DNA from: RGIG995 sp045635765
GTDB lineage: Bacteria > Bacillota > Clostridia > Oscillospirales > UBA644
Length of the DNA stretch: 40,119 nucleotides
Direction of reading: 5' to 3'
Assembly (NCBI GenBank): GCA_045635765.1
Contig: JAZTWH010000019.1
Span: forward strand, 1-40,119
In this document: positions 8,619-16,592 of the stretch, piece after piece
Layout of the letters: every line of letters starts with the position of its first letter
Position numbering within the stretch: the first letter of the stretch is position 1
Translations under genes and position numbers: made by a program
The notes under the pieces: generated by a model
Databases searched by the model: none
What the model saw: only the letters and a program-made list of their open reading frames with translations
What the model was told of the DNA's origin: nothing

Positions 8619-9173
8619 ATGAAACCCGAATTCAAAGAAACCAACGACAGAATGGAAAAATCCCGCCAAGCCCTGCAAAATGATTTTGCAGCCATCCGTG
8701 CATCCGCTGCAAACGTTGCGGTGCTGGACAAAATTTCCGTTGATTATTGGGGTGTAAAGACCCCCATTCAGCAGGTTGCCACCGTTTCCGTTCAGGAAGG
8801 AAAAACCTTGGTCATTCAACCCTACGACGCCTCCCTGCTGAAGACCATTGAGAAGGCCATTCAGGTCTCGGATCTGGGAATCAACCCCCAGAATGACGGC
8901 AGGGTCATCCGCCTTGCCTTCCCTCCTCTGACGGAAGAACGCCGCAAGAGCATCGTAAAGGACATCGGAAAAATGTCCGAGGAATCCAAAACGGCCATCC
9001 GTAACATCCGCAGAGACGCCCTGGAAGGCTTCAAGGCTCTGAAAAAGAAGAGCGAGATCACGGAAGACGATCTGAAAAACGCAGAAAAAGAGATTCAGAA
9101 TCTGACCGATAAGTTCTGCAAAGACATCGACGCAATGCGTGCCGCAAAGGAAAAGGAAATTCTTTCGGTCTGA
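8619..9173 (+). CDS. frr: Ribosome recycling factor
   Basis: RRF splits the post-termination ribosome together with EF-G. The 184 residues match the usual 185. The three-helix bundle sequences are clear: an N-terminal helix ending in the loop that leads to DYWGVKTPIQQVA (about 45-57), NPQNDGRVIRLAFPPLTEERRKSIVK (central, given only to place residues about 88-113) and RNIRRDA near 128. The ATG at 8619 follows a GGAGG site. It lies 43 bp after pyrH. Confidence 0.97.
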   Translation: MKPEFKETNDRMEKSRQALQNDFAAIRASAANVAVLDKISVDYWGVKTPIQQVATVSVQEGKTLVIQPYDASLLKTIEKAIQVSDLGINPQNDGRVIRLAFPPLTEERRKSIVKDIGKMSEESKTAIRNIRRDALEGFKALKKKSEITEDDLKNAEKEIQNLTDKFCKDIDAMRAAKEKEILSV

Positions 9174-9195
9174 TTTTGCAACGTTGAATTGGCTG

Positions 9196-9221
9196 ACCGT
9201 TGCCGCACCTGCGGCAACGGT
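9196..9221 (+). other. Strong hairpin between frr and uppS
   Basis: A perfect 11-bp stem (9196-9206 with 9211-9221) and a 4-base loop. It has no T-tract, so it is not a classical terminator. It may stabilise the upstream mRNA end or lower expression of the downstream operon. Confidence 0.6.
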
Positions 9222-9268
9222 TCCGATTATGAAAGAAAAAAACTAAGACGTTTCGGGAGTAGATCGAT

Positions 9269-9982
9269 TTGGATCAGAAACATCTGCCGGTGCATATCGG
9301 CTTTATTATGGACGGAAACCGCCGTTGGGCGAAAGAACGGGGCCTGACCACGCCCCAGGGACACAAGGCCGGCGCGGATGCCTTGGAACGGATCGTGGAA
9401 GCCTGCTTTGAACGGGGGATCCGTCACATTACCTTTTATGCTTTTTCGACGGAAAACTGGAACCGTCCCGCCGCCGAGGTTTCGGCGTTGATGGCACTGT
9501 TTTCCCGTTACCTGGATGCCCTTCTGGACCGTTGGGAGAACAGTAAAAAGGAAGTTTATCACTATACCCGCATCTGTTTTATCGGCGATTTGTCGGACTT
9601 TGATGCAAAATTTCGGGAACGGGTTCGGAAAATTGAAGATCTTTCCAAAACCAAAGACGTCCGCATGACCATGAACATTGCCATCAATTACGGCGGAAGG
9701 GCTGATATTTTACAAGCGGTCAACCGTGCCGTTTCCGAGGGGAAACGGGTTTTGTCCCAAAAAGACATCAGCGACCGTCTTTACACGGCAGGTCAGCCGG
9801 ATCCGGATCTGATCGTCCGTACGGGAGGCGAAATGCGGCTTTCCAATTTCCTGTTGTGGCAGTCTTCTTATGCAGAATACTATTCCGACCCTTGCTTTTG
9901 GCCGGACTTTGACGCAGGCAGACTGGATTTGGCCATACAAGCCTATGCCCAACGGGTACGCAAGTTTGGCGGAAACCAATAA
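9269..9982 (+). CDS. uppS: Isoprenyl transferase (undecaprenyl diphosphate synthase)
   Basis: UppS condenses isopentenyl diphosphate units onto farnesyl diphosphate in cis to make the lipid carrier for cell-wall synthesis. The 237-residue protein shows GFIMDGNRRWAKERG (residues 11-25, with the catalytic Asp at about 15), FYAFSTENW near 70 and the C-terminal RTGGEMRLSNFLLWQ near 190. The start is a TTG at 9269 with GGGAG 9 bp upstream. The next ATG would delete the catalytic motif, so TTG is needed. The operon also makes its precursors (dxr, ispG). Confidence 0.95.
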   Translation: MDQKHLPVHIGFIMDGNRRWAKERGLTTPQGHKAGADALERIVEACFERGIRHITFYAFSTENWNRPAAEVSALMALFSRYLDALLDRWENSKKEVYHYTRICFIGDLSDFDAKFRERVRKIEDLSKTKDVRMTMNIAINYGGRADILQAVNRAVSEGKRVLSQKDISDRLYTAGQPDPDLIVRTGGEMRLSNFLLWQSSYAEYYSDPCFWPDFDAGRLDLAIQAYAQRVRKFGGNQ

Positions 9983-10006
9983 ATTGACGAAATGAGGGAT
10001 CGAAGG

Positions 10007-10825
10007 ATGAAAACACGGGTCTTGTCCGGCGTGTGCATCTTTGCATTTTTGATCTTGCTGATCATTACTTCCGGAATTCCATTTATTTTAAATTCGATTA
10101 TGGCCGCCGTTGCGGCCGCTGGAATTTACGAACTGTTTAAGGTCGGAGGCCTTTCCTCCAAAAAAGTGCTGACCGCAGGGGCTATGGCCTTTGGGGCCGT
10201 TTTCGTGTTTTTCTCCGATCCGGTCTTTCCCCGGTACCGGGAAGGGCTGACGGTGGCTGCATTTCTTCTGATTCTGTTGGCCTTTACATACTATCTGCGG
10301 GGATACGGGAAAACGTCCCTCCCGGAATTGGCCTTTGGACTGATCATGACGCTGCTGGCGGCCTATTTTTTCTCCGCCGTCGTCCTGACCCGGCGGACCG
10401 ATCACGGATTTTGGAATTTGATTATGATATTCCTCCTTTCGTGGGTTCCCGATACCGGGGCCTATTTTTGCGGTTCCCTCTTCGGAAAACACAAGCTGGC
10501 ACCGGTGATTTCTCCGAAAAAGACGGTGGAAGGGGCCGTAGGCGGAATGTTCGTCTGCGTGGGAATCTCCTATCTCTACGCCTGGCTGGTGAGCCTGACG
10601 GGAGCCTCGGTCTGTTATGGGGCCGTGGTGTACTACGCACTTTTGGGCACGCTGATCTCGATTTTGGGAGACTTGGCCGCATCGCTGATTAAACGCTATT
10701 ACAACGTAAAAGACTACGGCAATCTGATCCCCGGGCACGGTGGAATCATGGACCGATTTGATTCGATTTGGTTCGTCGCCCCCTTCGTGTACCTGATGAC
10801 GCAGATCTGCCCGATCTTTGGATGA
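10007..10825 (+). CDS. cdsA: Phosphatidate cytidylyltransferase
   Basis: CdsA makes CDP-diacylglycerol from phosphatidic acid and CTP in the membrane. The protein of about 272 residues has many hydrophobic segments and the C-terminal signature: GDLAASLIKR followed by KDYGNLIPGHGGIMDRFDS. A further family segment is SPKKTVEGAVGG near residue 170. Two starts are possible. I prefer the ATG at 10007, with GAGG about 9 bp upstream, over the ATG at 9992, which lacks a ribosome site. It lies in the usual uppS-cdsA-dxr order. Confidence 0.93.
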   Translation: MKTRVLSGVCIFAFLILLIITSGIPFILNSIMAAVAAAGIYELFKVGGLSSKKVLTAGAMAFGAVFVFFSDPVFPRYREGLTVAAFLLILLAFTYYLRGYGKTSLPELAFGLIMTLLAAYFFSAVVLTRRTDHGFWNLIMIFLLSWVPDTGAYFCGSLFGKHKLAPVISPKKTVEGAVGGMFVCVGISYLYAWLVSLTGASVCYGAVVYYALLGTLISILGDLAASLIKRYYNVKDYGNLIPGHGGIMDRFDSIWFVAPFVYLMTQICPIFG

Positions 10826-10838
10826 TGGAAATAAAAAA

Positions 10839-11020
10839 TACGAATACGATCAAAATGCAGAAACAGAACCGAGACGCACTTGATTAAGATACCGAATAGA
10901 ATTGAAACGCATCTTGATTAAGATACGGGAACAGGAATAGGACGCATCTTGATTAAGATGCGGGAACAGGAATGGGACGCATCTTGATTAAGATACAGGA
11001 ACAGGAATGGGACGCATTTT
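10839..11020 (+). repeat. 35-bp tandem repeat array between cdsA and dxr
   Basis: Units begin ACGCA at 10874, 10907, 10942, 10977 and 11012, giving steps of 33, 35, 35 and 35 bp. A decayed unit lies at about 10839-10873. Each clear unit contains ATCTT-GATT-AAGAT, a small stem that reaches 7 bp in one copy (10945-10962). The ATCTT core recurs at 11053 and at 11090 inside the dxr coding start. The array fills the gap; no RNA gene was recognised. Confidence 0.85.
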
Positions 11021-11080
11021 CAGTTTGAGTCTCAGATGAATACGTGAGACAAATCTTAATTTTAGGATAATCGAAGAAAA

Positions 11081-12232
11081 ATGAAACGAATCTTGATTTT
11101 GGGATCTACGGGATCCATCGGAAGGCAAACCATATCGGTTCTGGAGAAACTGGGGCTTACTGCCGCAGGTCTTTCGGCAAACTCCGACGTAGACCGGATG
11201 GAACGGCAGATCCGAGCCTTAAAACCTGCCTTTGCGGTTATGACCGACGCGTCTGCCGCGGAAGAATTAAAAGCACGGGTATCGGACACACAAACCGTCG
11301 TTCTTGGGGGTGCCGAAGGGCTTGTGACGATGATCCGGGAAGCGGATTTTGATATTGCGGTCAACGGAATCGTAGGGATGGCGGGGACCCTTCCCTTTTT
11401 GGAAATTCTCCGAAGAGGCAAGGACGTTGCCGTAGCAAACAAGGAATCCTTGGTTACGGCAGGCCAAATCATAAAAAGAGAAGCTCAAAAGCACGGGGCA
11501 AAGATTCTCCCGGTGGACAGCGAGCATTCCGCGATTTTCCAATGCTTGCAGGCAGCACCTCCGCAACGGAGACTGAAAAAGATTTTACTGACCTGTTCCG
11601 GGGGGCCTTTTTTTGGGCAAACCAAGGAACAGATTGCCGCCGTAACCCCGGAGATGGCTCTCCGCCATCCCAGCTGGAAGATGGGGGCGAAGATCACCGT
11701 GGATTGTGCGACGATGATGAACAAAGGGCTGGAGATCATGGAAGCGGTACGGCTGTTCGATCTGCCGGAGGACCGCATTGAGGTTCTGATTCACCGGGAA
11801 AGCATCATACACTCTCTTGTAGAGTTTGATGATCATTCCCTGTTGGCCCAGCTGGGACTGCCGGATATGCGGATTGCCATTCAGTATGCCTTGACTTATC
11901 CCGACCGATTTCCCTCTCCCGTAGACGAATTGGATCTGACAACGGCGACAGCGTTGCATTTTGCAAGGCCTGACACGGACGTATTTCCGGCGACGGAGCT
12001 CTGCCGGCAGGCAATCCGTGCCGACGGAATTTATCCCACGGTGGTCAACGCGGCCAACGAAATTGCGGTGCACGCCTTTTTGAATCAGCGGATTTCCTTC
12101 CCTGCCATTGTGGATGTGATCCGCAGACAGGTGGAGGAAGCAACGCCTATTTCCAACCCCGATCTGGAGCAGATTTTTGACGTCGACCGTACCGTGCGGA
12201 AACGTACAGAGGAATGGATCGCAACCCTTTGA
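11081..12232 (+). CDS. dxr: 1-deoxy-D-xylulose 5-phosphate reductoisomerase
   Basis: Dxr converts DXP to MEP with NADPH, the first committed step of the MEP isoprenoid route. The 383 residues match the family. Motifs: the NADPH-binding GSTGSIGRQT (residues 8-17), NGIVGMAG near 93, ANKESLVTAG near 120 with the metal/substrate residues in PVDSEHSAIFQ, and HPSWKMGAKITVDCATMMNKGLE (near 195; named only to locate). The ATG at 11081 has a weak ribosome site, unusual for this operon, and lies directly after the tandem repeats. Its first codons resemble the repeat unit. Confidence 0.96.
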   Translation: MKRILILGSTGSIGRQTISVLEKLGLTAAGLSANSDVDRMERQIRALKPAFAVMTDASAAEELKARVSDTQTVVLGGAEGLVTMIREADFDIAVNGIVGMAGTLPFLEILRRGKDVAVANKESLVTAGQIIKREAQKHGAKILPVDSEHSAIFQCLQAAPPQRRLKKILLTCSGGPFFGQTKEQIAAVTPEMALRHPSWKMGAKITVDCATMMNKGLEIMEAVRLFDLPEDRIEVLIHRESIIHSLVEFDDHSLLAQLGLPDMRIAIQYALTYPDRFPSPVDELDLTTATALHFARPDTDVFPATELCRQAIRADGIYPTVVNAANEIAVHAFLNQRISFPAIVDVIRRQVEEATPISNPDLEQIFDVDRTVRKRTEEWIATL

Positions 12233-12255
12233 TTTTTCCAGAAGGAGCAAGTGTT

Positions 12256-13290
12256 TTGGATATTGTTTTGCAGATTATTTATACCGTTTTGGTTTTAAGC
12301 GTATTGATTTTCGTTCATGAGTTGGGGCATTTTATTGCCGCAAAGGCCTGCGGAGTGCGGGTAACGGAATTTGCCCTGGGAATGGGCCCGGCCATTGCAA
12401 AAAAGCAGGGGAAGGAGACCCTTTACAGTCTCCGGCTCTTCCCCATCGGGGGATTTTGTGCCATGACGGGGGAAGACGAAGAAATTCGGGATGACCCGAA
12501 GGCCATGCGAAACAAACCCCTTTGGATGCGGATGATCATCGTGGTGGCAGGCTCGGTAATGAATTTTTTGCTGGGGTTGACGTTGGTTTCGATCATCGTT
12601 TGCTTCAGCAATATTCCCTCCACGACGGTAGCACAATTCGACGAAAATGCCACGTCGGTCCATTGCGGATTACAGAAGGGAGACGAAATCATTTCCGTAA
12701 ACGGGAAAAAGGTCTCGGATTATACGGGCATGATGACGGAGTTGTCCCGTTGTTACAATGAAGATACCGTGTCCCTTACGGTTTTGAGAAACGGGCAGGA
12801 AATCATTTTGCAAAAGGTTACCTTCCCCACGGAAGGGGTGGATGAAGGACTGCGTTATCCCGTAGTGGATTTCCTGGTTTACCGGGCGAAAAAGACCCCT
12901 GGCGTAGTCATAAAGCAGATATTTCTGCAAACGGGGGCTTATATTACCAGCATCGTCAACAGTTTGGGGGATATGATTTCGGGGCGGGTCTCGCTGAAGT
13001 ACGTTTCGGGGCCCGTGGGGATCTCCTCGGTTATTTCGGAGGCGGCCTCTTACGGAATTCTGTCTCTTCTTTCGGTGGCGGCCCTGATTTCGGTAAACCT
13101 GGGTGTCATGAATATGCTCCCCCTTCCGGCCCTGGACGGCGGACGGTTTTTATGCTTGCTCATTGAAGGGATCATCCGGCGTCCCATTCCGGCGAAGGTG
13201 GAGGGCATCATTCACGCAATCGGATTGGTTTTACTGTTGGGATTGATGCTGGTCATTGCATTTAAAGATATTTTCTTTCCCATTTATTAA
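12256..13290 (+). CDS. rseP: Site-2 intramembrane metalloprotease RseP
   Basis: RseP-type proteases cut transmembrane segments of anti-sigma factors and of leftover signal peptides. The 344-residue protein has the zinc motif HELGH at residues 21-25 in the first membrane helix. A single PDZ domain (LQKGDEIISVNGKKV) is near residue 140. The second catalytic motif NMLPLPALDGGR is near the C-terminus, between the last helices. I start it at the TTG at 12256 because AAGGAG lies 8 bp upstream. An ATG at 12214 inside dxr would add 14 residues and overlap the ribosome site. Confidence 0.94.
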   Translation: MDIVLQIIYTVLVLSVLIFVHELGHFIAAKACGVRVTEFALGMGPAIAKKQGKETLYSLRLFPIGGFCAMTGEDEEIRDDPKAMRNKPLWMRMIIVVAGSVMNFLLGLTLVSIIVCFSNIPSTTVAQFDENATSVHCGLQKGDEIISVNGKKVSDYTGMMTELSRCYNEDTVSLTVLRNGQEIILQKVTFPTEGVDEGLRYPVVDFLVYRAKKTPGVVIKQIFLQTGAYITSIVNSLGDMISGRVSLKYVSGPVGISSVISEAASYGILSLLSVAALISVNLGVMNMLPLPALDGGRFLCLLIEGIIRRPIPAKVEGIIHAIGLVLLLGLMLVIAFKDIFFPIY

Positions 13291-13301
13291 GGAGAAACTC
13301 T

Positions 13302-14357
13302 ATGGCATCGAAAAAACGGATCATCGCCCGTGGGGTTCCCATCGGAGGCGGCGGAGACATTCCCATTCAATCCATGTGCTCGATTCCCTTTTGCCGGTTT
13401 GAGGAATTGGCAAAGCAGGCGTTGCAGCTGCAGGAGGCAGGATGCGATATTCTTCGGGTGGCTCTTCCCGATAAAGAATCGGCTCAACCCTTTCAAAAGC
13501 TTCGGAATATGCTGAAAATCCCCTTGGTTGCGGATATTCATTACGACTACCGCTTGGCCCTCAAGGCCTTGGAGGCGGGGGCGGATAAAATTCGCATCAA
13601 TCCGGGAAATACGGATACAAGCCATTTAAAATTAGTGACCGATGAGGCGAAAGCCCGTCAGGTGCCCATTCGGGTGGGCGTAAACGCGGGATCTTTGGAA
13701 AAGGATCTGTTGGAAAAATACGGAAAGCCCACGGCCCAAGCCTTGGCCGAAAGTGCACAGCGAAACGTGGAACTGTTGGAACAGCTGGATTTTGATGACA
13801 TTGCCGTATCCATGAAGGCATCGGACGTAAAAATGATGGTGGAGGCCTACCGCATTTTTGCGAAACACTCCCCTTACCCCTTGCATTTGGGGGTTACGGA
13901 GGCGGGGACCTTGCGGTCGGGAACCGTAAAGTCCTCTATCGGGATTGGGGCATTGCTTTTGGACGGGATCGGAGATACCATTCGGGTATCCCTGACGGCT
14001 GATCCCTTGGAAGAGGTGGAGACGGCGAAGATTTTATTGCGGTCCCTGGATCTGTATCACCGGGGAATTGAGGTCATTTCGTGCCCCACCTGCGGTCGGA
14101 CGACCGTGAACTCCATCGACCTTGCCAACGCCGTGGAACGGGAATTCCGGGACATCCGGGCCCACGTGAAGATTGCGGTTATGGGATGCGTGGTCAACGG
14201 TCCGGGAGAAGCCAGGCAGGCAGACGTGGGCGTTACCGGTGCCAAGGGGGAATACGTACTGTTCCGGGGAGATAAAATAATAAACCACATTCCTCAGGAT
14301 CAGATCTTGCCCCGACTGCGGGAGGAAATAGAAGACATCGTAAAAACAAGAGGGTAA
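13302..14357 (+). CDS. ispG: 4-hydroxy-3-methylbut-2-enyl diphosphate synthase
   Basis: IspG (GcpE) is a 4Fe-4S enzyme that reduces MEcPP to HMBPP, the next-to-last MEP step. The 351-residue protein has VADIHYDYRLA near residue 75 and NPGNTD near 103 in the TIM-barrel part. The cluster Cys residues are in CPTCGRT (near 262) and MGCVVNGPGEA (near 297). The ATG follows AAGGAG closely. It is the last gene of the operon before a terminator at 14436. Together with dxr it indicates that isoprenoids are made by the MEP pathway. Confidence 0.97.
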   Translation: MASKKRIIARGVPIGGGGDIPIQSMCSIPFCRFEELAKQALQLQEAGCDILRVALPDKESAQPFQKLRNMLKIPLVADIHYDYRLALKALEAGADKIRINPGNTDTSHLKLVTDEAKARQVPIRVGVNAGSLEKDLLEKYGKPTAQALAESAQRNVELLEQLDFDDIAVSMKASDVKMMVEAYRIFAKHSPYPLHLGVTEAGTLRSGTVKSSIGIGALLLDGIGDTIRVSLTADPLEEVETAKILLRSLDLYHRGIEVISCPTCGRTTVNSIDLANAVEREFRDIRAHVKIAVMGCVVNGPGEARQADVGVTGAKGEYVLFRGDKIINHIPQDQILPRLREEIEDIVKTRG

Positions 14358-14435
14358 AATAAACCAAAACGGTTTAAGGAATCCCCTTATATTATGGGGA
14401 AATGACTTCCCTTTCGCGGGACCATCTTTTGAACG

Positions 14436-14472
14436 AAACTGACATCCTCCTCTGCGATGTCAGTTTTCCTTA
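14436..14472 (+). terminator. Terminator after ispG
   Basis: An 11-bp perfect stem (14436-14446 with 14456-14466), 9-base loop and a T-rich tail TTTTCCTTAT. It ends the pyrH-ispG operon. Confidence 0.75.
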
Positions 14473-14520
14473 TGTAAGACGCTACAAGATGATCTGAAGT
14501 CTCTTTCCCCGGGATCACTC

Positions 14521-14549
14521 TTGCAACGGGTTGAAAATTGTGGTATAGT
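14521..14549 (+). promoter_or_regulatory. Promoter for prfA
   Basis: TTGCAA (14521-14526), 17-bp spacer, TATAGT (14544-14549), 28 bp before the prfA ATG. Confidence 0.75.
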
Positions 14550-14577
14550 AGAATCGAATTTCTGTCTGGAGCGATTT

Positions 14578-15651
14578 ATGTTTGAGAAATTGAATGAGAT
14601 TGAACAAAATTATATGGAAAACGAGGGCCTTTTGTGTGACCCCTCGGTCCTGTGCGACCCCAATCGGCTGCGGGAATTAACCAAAAAGCAGAAGCAAATG
14701 GAGGAATTGGTGGAGCAGTACCGTCAATGGAAGGGATGGAAGAACCGGGGAGACGAAGCGGAAGAGCTGATGAACGGGAATGACGGGGAACTCAAGGCCC
14801 TGGCAAAGGAAGAATGGCTCGAAGCAAAAGAACAGATGCGGGCCGCAGAAGAGCGGCTGAAGATTTTGCTGATTCCCAAGGATCCCGATGATGAAAAGAA
14901 TGTTATTTTGGAATTGCGGGCGGGAACCGGAGGAGAGGAAGCTGCCTTGTTTGCCGGGTCTCTGTTGCGGATGTACTCCATGTATGCGGAAAAGAAGGGC
15001 TTCCGGGTAGAAATTTTGTCCGCAAACGAAACTGCCTTAGGGGGCATCAAGGAGGCGGTCCTTTCCTTGGACGGAAGGGGGGCCTTCGGGCGGGTAAAAT
15101 TTGAAAGCGGCGTCCATCGGGTACAACGGGTCCCGGAAACCGAATCCCAGGGGCGAATTCAGACCTCAGCCGCAACGGTAGCGGTTTTGCCGGAGGCGGA
15201 AGAAGTGGACGTGCAGATCGACCCAAAGGATCTTTTGATTGAATCCCATCGGTCGGGAGGAGCCGGAGGCCAACACGTAAACAAAACCGAATCGGCCATC
15301 CGAATTATCCACATCCCCACGGGAATTGCGGTGGACTGCCAAGACGAACGAAGTCAGTATAAAAACAAGGACAAGGCGATGAAGATTCTGCGATCCCGCA
15401 TTTTAGAACAAAAACGGGCGGAGCAGGAATCGGAAATTACCTCGGCACGGCGAAGCCAAGTGGGGTCGGGGGATCGGAGCGAACGAATCCGAACCTATAA
15501 TTTTCCCCAGGGCCGGGTAACGGATCATCGCATTGGGCTGACCCTCTACAAAATTCAGTCCATTATGGACGGAGATCTGGACGAGCTGATCGACGCCCTG
15601 GCAACCGCCGAGCAAGCGGAAAAACTAAGGACGAAGGAAGATGAAGCATGA
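14578..15651 (+). CDS. prfA: Peptide chain release factor 1
   Basis: RF1 reads UAA and UAG and releases the finished peptide. The 357 residues are typical. The codon-recognition loop region has VPETESQGRIQTSAATVAVLPE (PET variant, near 186), and the catalytic GGQ lies in SGGAGGQHVNKTESAIR near 230. The start is the ATG at 14578, with GGAG 6 bp upstream. An in-frame TTG at 14521 overlaps the promoter and is rejected. The stop overlaps the start of the HAD phosphatase gene by 4 bp. Confidence 0.97.
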   Translation: MFEKLNEIEQNYMENEGLLCDPSVLCDPNRLRELTKKQKQMEELVEQYRQWKGWKNRGDEAEELMNGNDGELKALAKEEWLEAKEQMRAAEERLKILLIPKDPDDEKNVILELRAGTGGEEAALFAGSLLRMYSMYAEKKGFRVEILSANETALGGIKEAVLSLDGRGAFGRVKFESGVHRVQRVPETESQGRIQTSAATVAVLPEAEEVDVQIDPKDLLIESHRSGGAGGQHVNKTESAIRIIHIPTGIAVDCQDERSQYKNKDKAMKILRSRILEQKRAEQESEITSARRSQVGSGDRSERIRTYNFPQGRVTDHRIGLTLYKIQSIMDGDLDELIDALATAEQAEKLRTKEDEA

Positions 15652-16304
15652 AATGCTACCATACCGTTCTCTTTGATTTGGACGGAACCTTGACCAATCC
15701 GGGGGTGGGAATCACCAAGTCGGTGGAATATGCCCTGAACCGATACGGAATCACCGTCAAAGACCGGGGAGAGCTATATCCCTTTATTGGGCCTCCTCTG
15801 GTGGATTCTTTTATGAAGTATTACGGATTTTCCAAGGAAAAAGCCCTGAAAGCAGTGGAAATTTACCGGGAATATTTTCGGAAGACGGGATTGTACGAAA
15901 ATGAAGTTTATCCCGGAATTCCGGAAATGCTGAACACCTTGAAGGAGGCCAAAAAGACCCTTTTGGTGGCATCGTCCAAACCCGAGGAATTCGTCCTTAC
16001 CATTTTGAAGCATTTTCATCTGTCGGATTATTTTGACTTCGTGGGCGGGGCCGCCATGGACGAAACGCGGACCAAAAAGGAGGACGTGGTGCGATACGTT
16101 CTGCAGAAGGCGCAGGTTTCCGATCCCGGCAGTGCCATTATGGTAGGGGACCGAAAATTTGACGTTGAGGGGGCCCGGGCACAGGGGATTGATTCCATGG
16201 CCGTAACCTACGGATACGGAAGTTTGGAAGAATTGACCGCATCAAGGCCTGATTATCTGGCAAATTCCCCCCAGGAGGTGGCGTCGCTTCTTTTGCAAAG
16301 ATAG
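15648..16304 (+). CDS. HAD-family hydrolase, phosphoglycolate phosphatase-like
   Basis: The 218-residue protein has HAD motif I FDLDGTLTNPG (catalytic Asp at 10 and 12), motif II with VASSKP near 107, and motif IV MVGDRKFDVEGA near 165. The alpha-helical cap lies between motifs I and II (VGITKSVEYALNRYG onward). This is the PGP/Gph-type subfamily, also close to 5'-nucleotidase-like HADs, so the exact substrate cannot be read from sequence. It is translationally coupled to prfA by a 4-bp overlap and ends at a strong terminator. Confidence 0.88.
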   Translation: MKCYHTVLFDLDGTLTNPGVGITKSVEYALNRYGITVKDRGELYPFIGPPLVDSFMKYYGFSKEKALKAVEIYREYFRKTGLYENEVYPGIPEMLNTLKEAKKTLLVASSKPEEFVLTILKHFHLSDYFDFVGGAAMDETRTKKEDVVRYVLQKAQVSDPGSAIMVGDRKFDVEGARAQGIDSMAVTYGYGSLEELTASRPDYLANSPQEVASLLLQR

Positions 16305-16338
16305 ACGCCGGGATGCCTTTATAATTCCATATAAAAAA

Positions 16339-16384
16339 CACCCGAAAAAGGAATGTACAATTCTTTTTTCGGGTGTTTTTTTTG
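16339..16384 (+). terminator. Strong terminator after the HAD gene
   Basis: A 15-bp stem with one G-U pair (16339-16353 with 16361-16375), then a run of 8 T (16376-16383). A-rich bases on the left arm make it potentially bidirectional, so it could also stop the CPBP-like gene coming from the right. Confidence 0.92.
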
Positions 16385-16415
16385 AAAAGAAAAGCCGATC
16401 CGCAGGAAAGGAAGT

Positions 16416-16592
16416 CGCCCTTCGGCTCCGTGGGACCGGATCTGCGTTACGGGGTTTCATGGTCGATGTCTGCATTACGAGTCGGGGACTCGCGGTCAAA
16501 CTCGGCGTTACAGGTTCTCGCGGTCGACGTCGGCGTTTACGGAGCCCCGTGGTCAAATCGGCGTTACGGGTTCTCGCGGTCGAGGTCGGGGG
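16416..16592 (-). repeat. 28-bp tandem repeat array at the 3' end of the CPBP-like gene
   Basis: The GCGTTAC-like core starts at 16444, 16472, 16505, 16533 and 16561, giving steps of 28, 33, 28 and 28 bp. A decayed unit lies at 16416-16443. The unit at 16561 overlaps the last codons and stop of the CPBP-like gene (DLDRENP-stop). The other units lie beyond the stop, and several repeat a CCGTAA-type stop in the same place. Confidence 0.8.

Noticed and set aside
10839..11020. CRISPR array
   Set aside because: The 35-bp units are directly adjacent, with no unique spacers and no cas genes.
16416..16592. CRISPR array or attachment site
   Set aside because: Units of 28 bp are contiguous and diverged. 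No copy of this sequence was seen at the other end of the phage-derived cluster.
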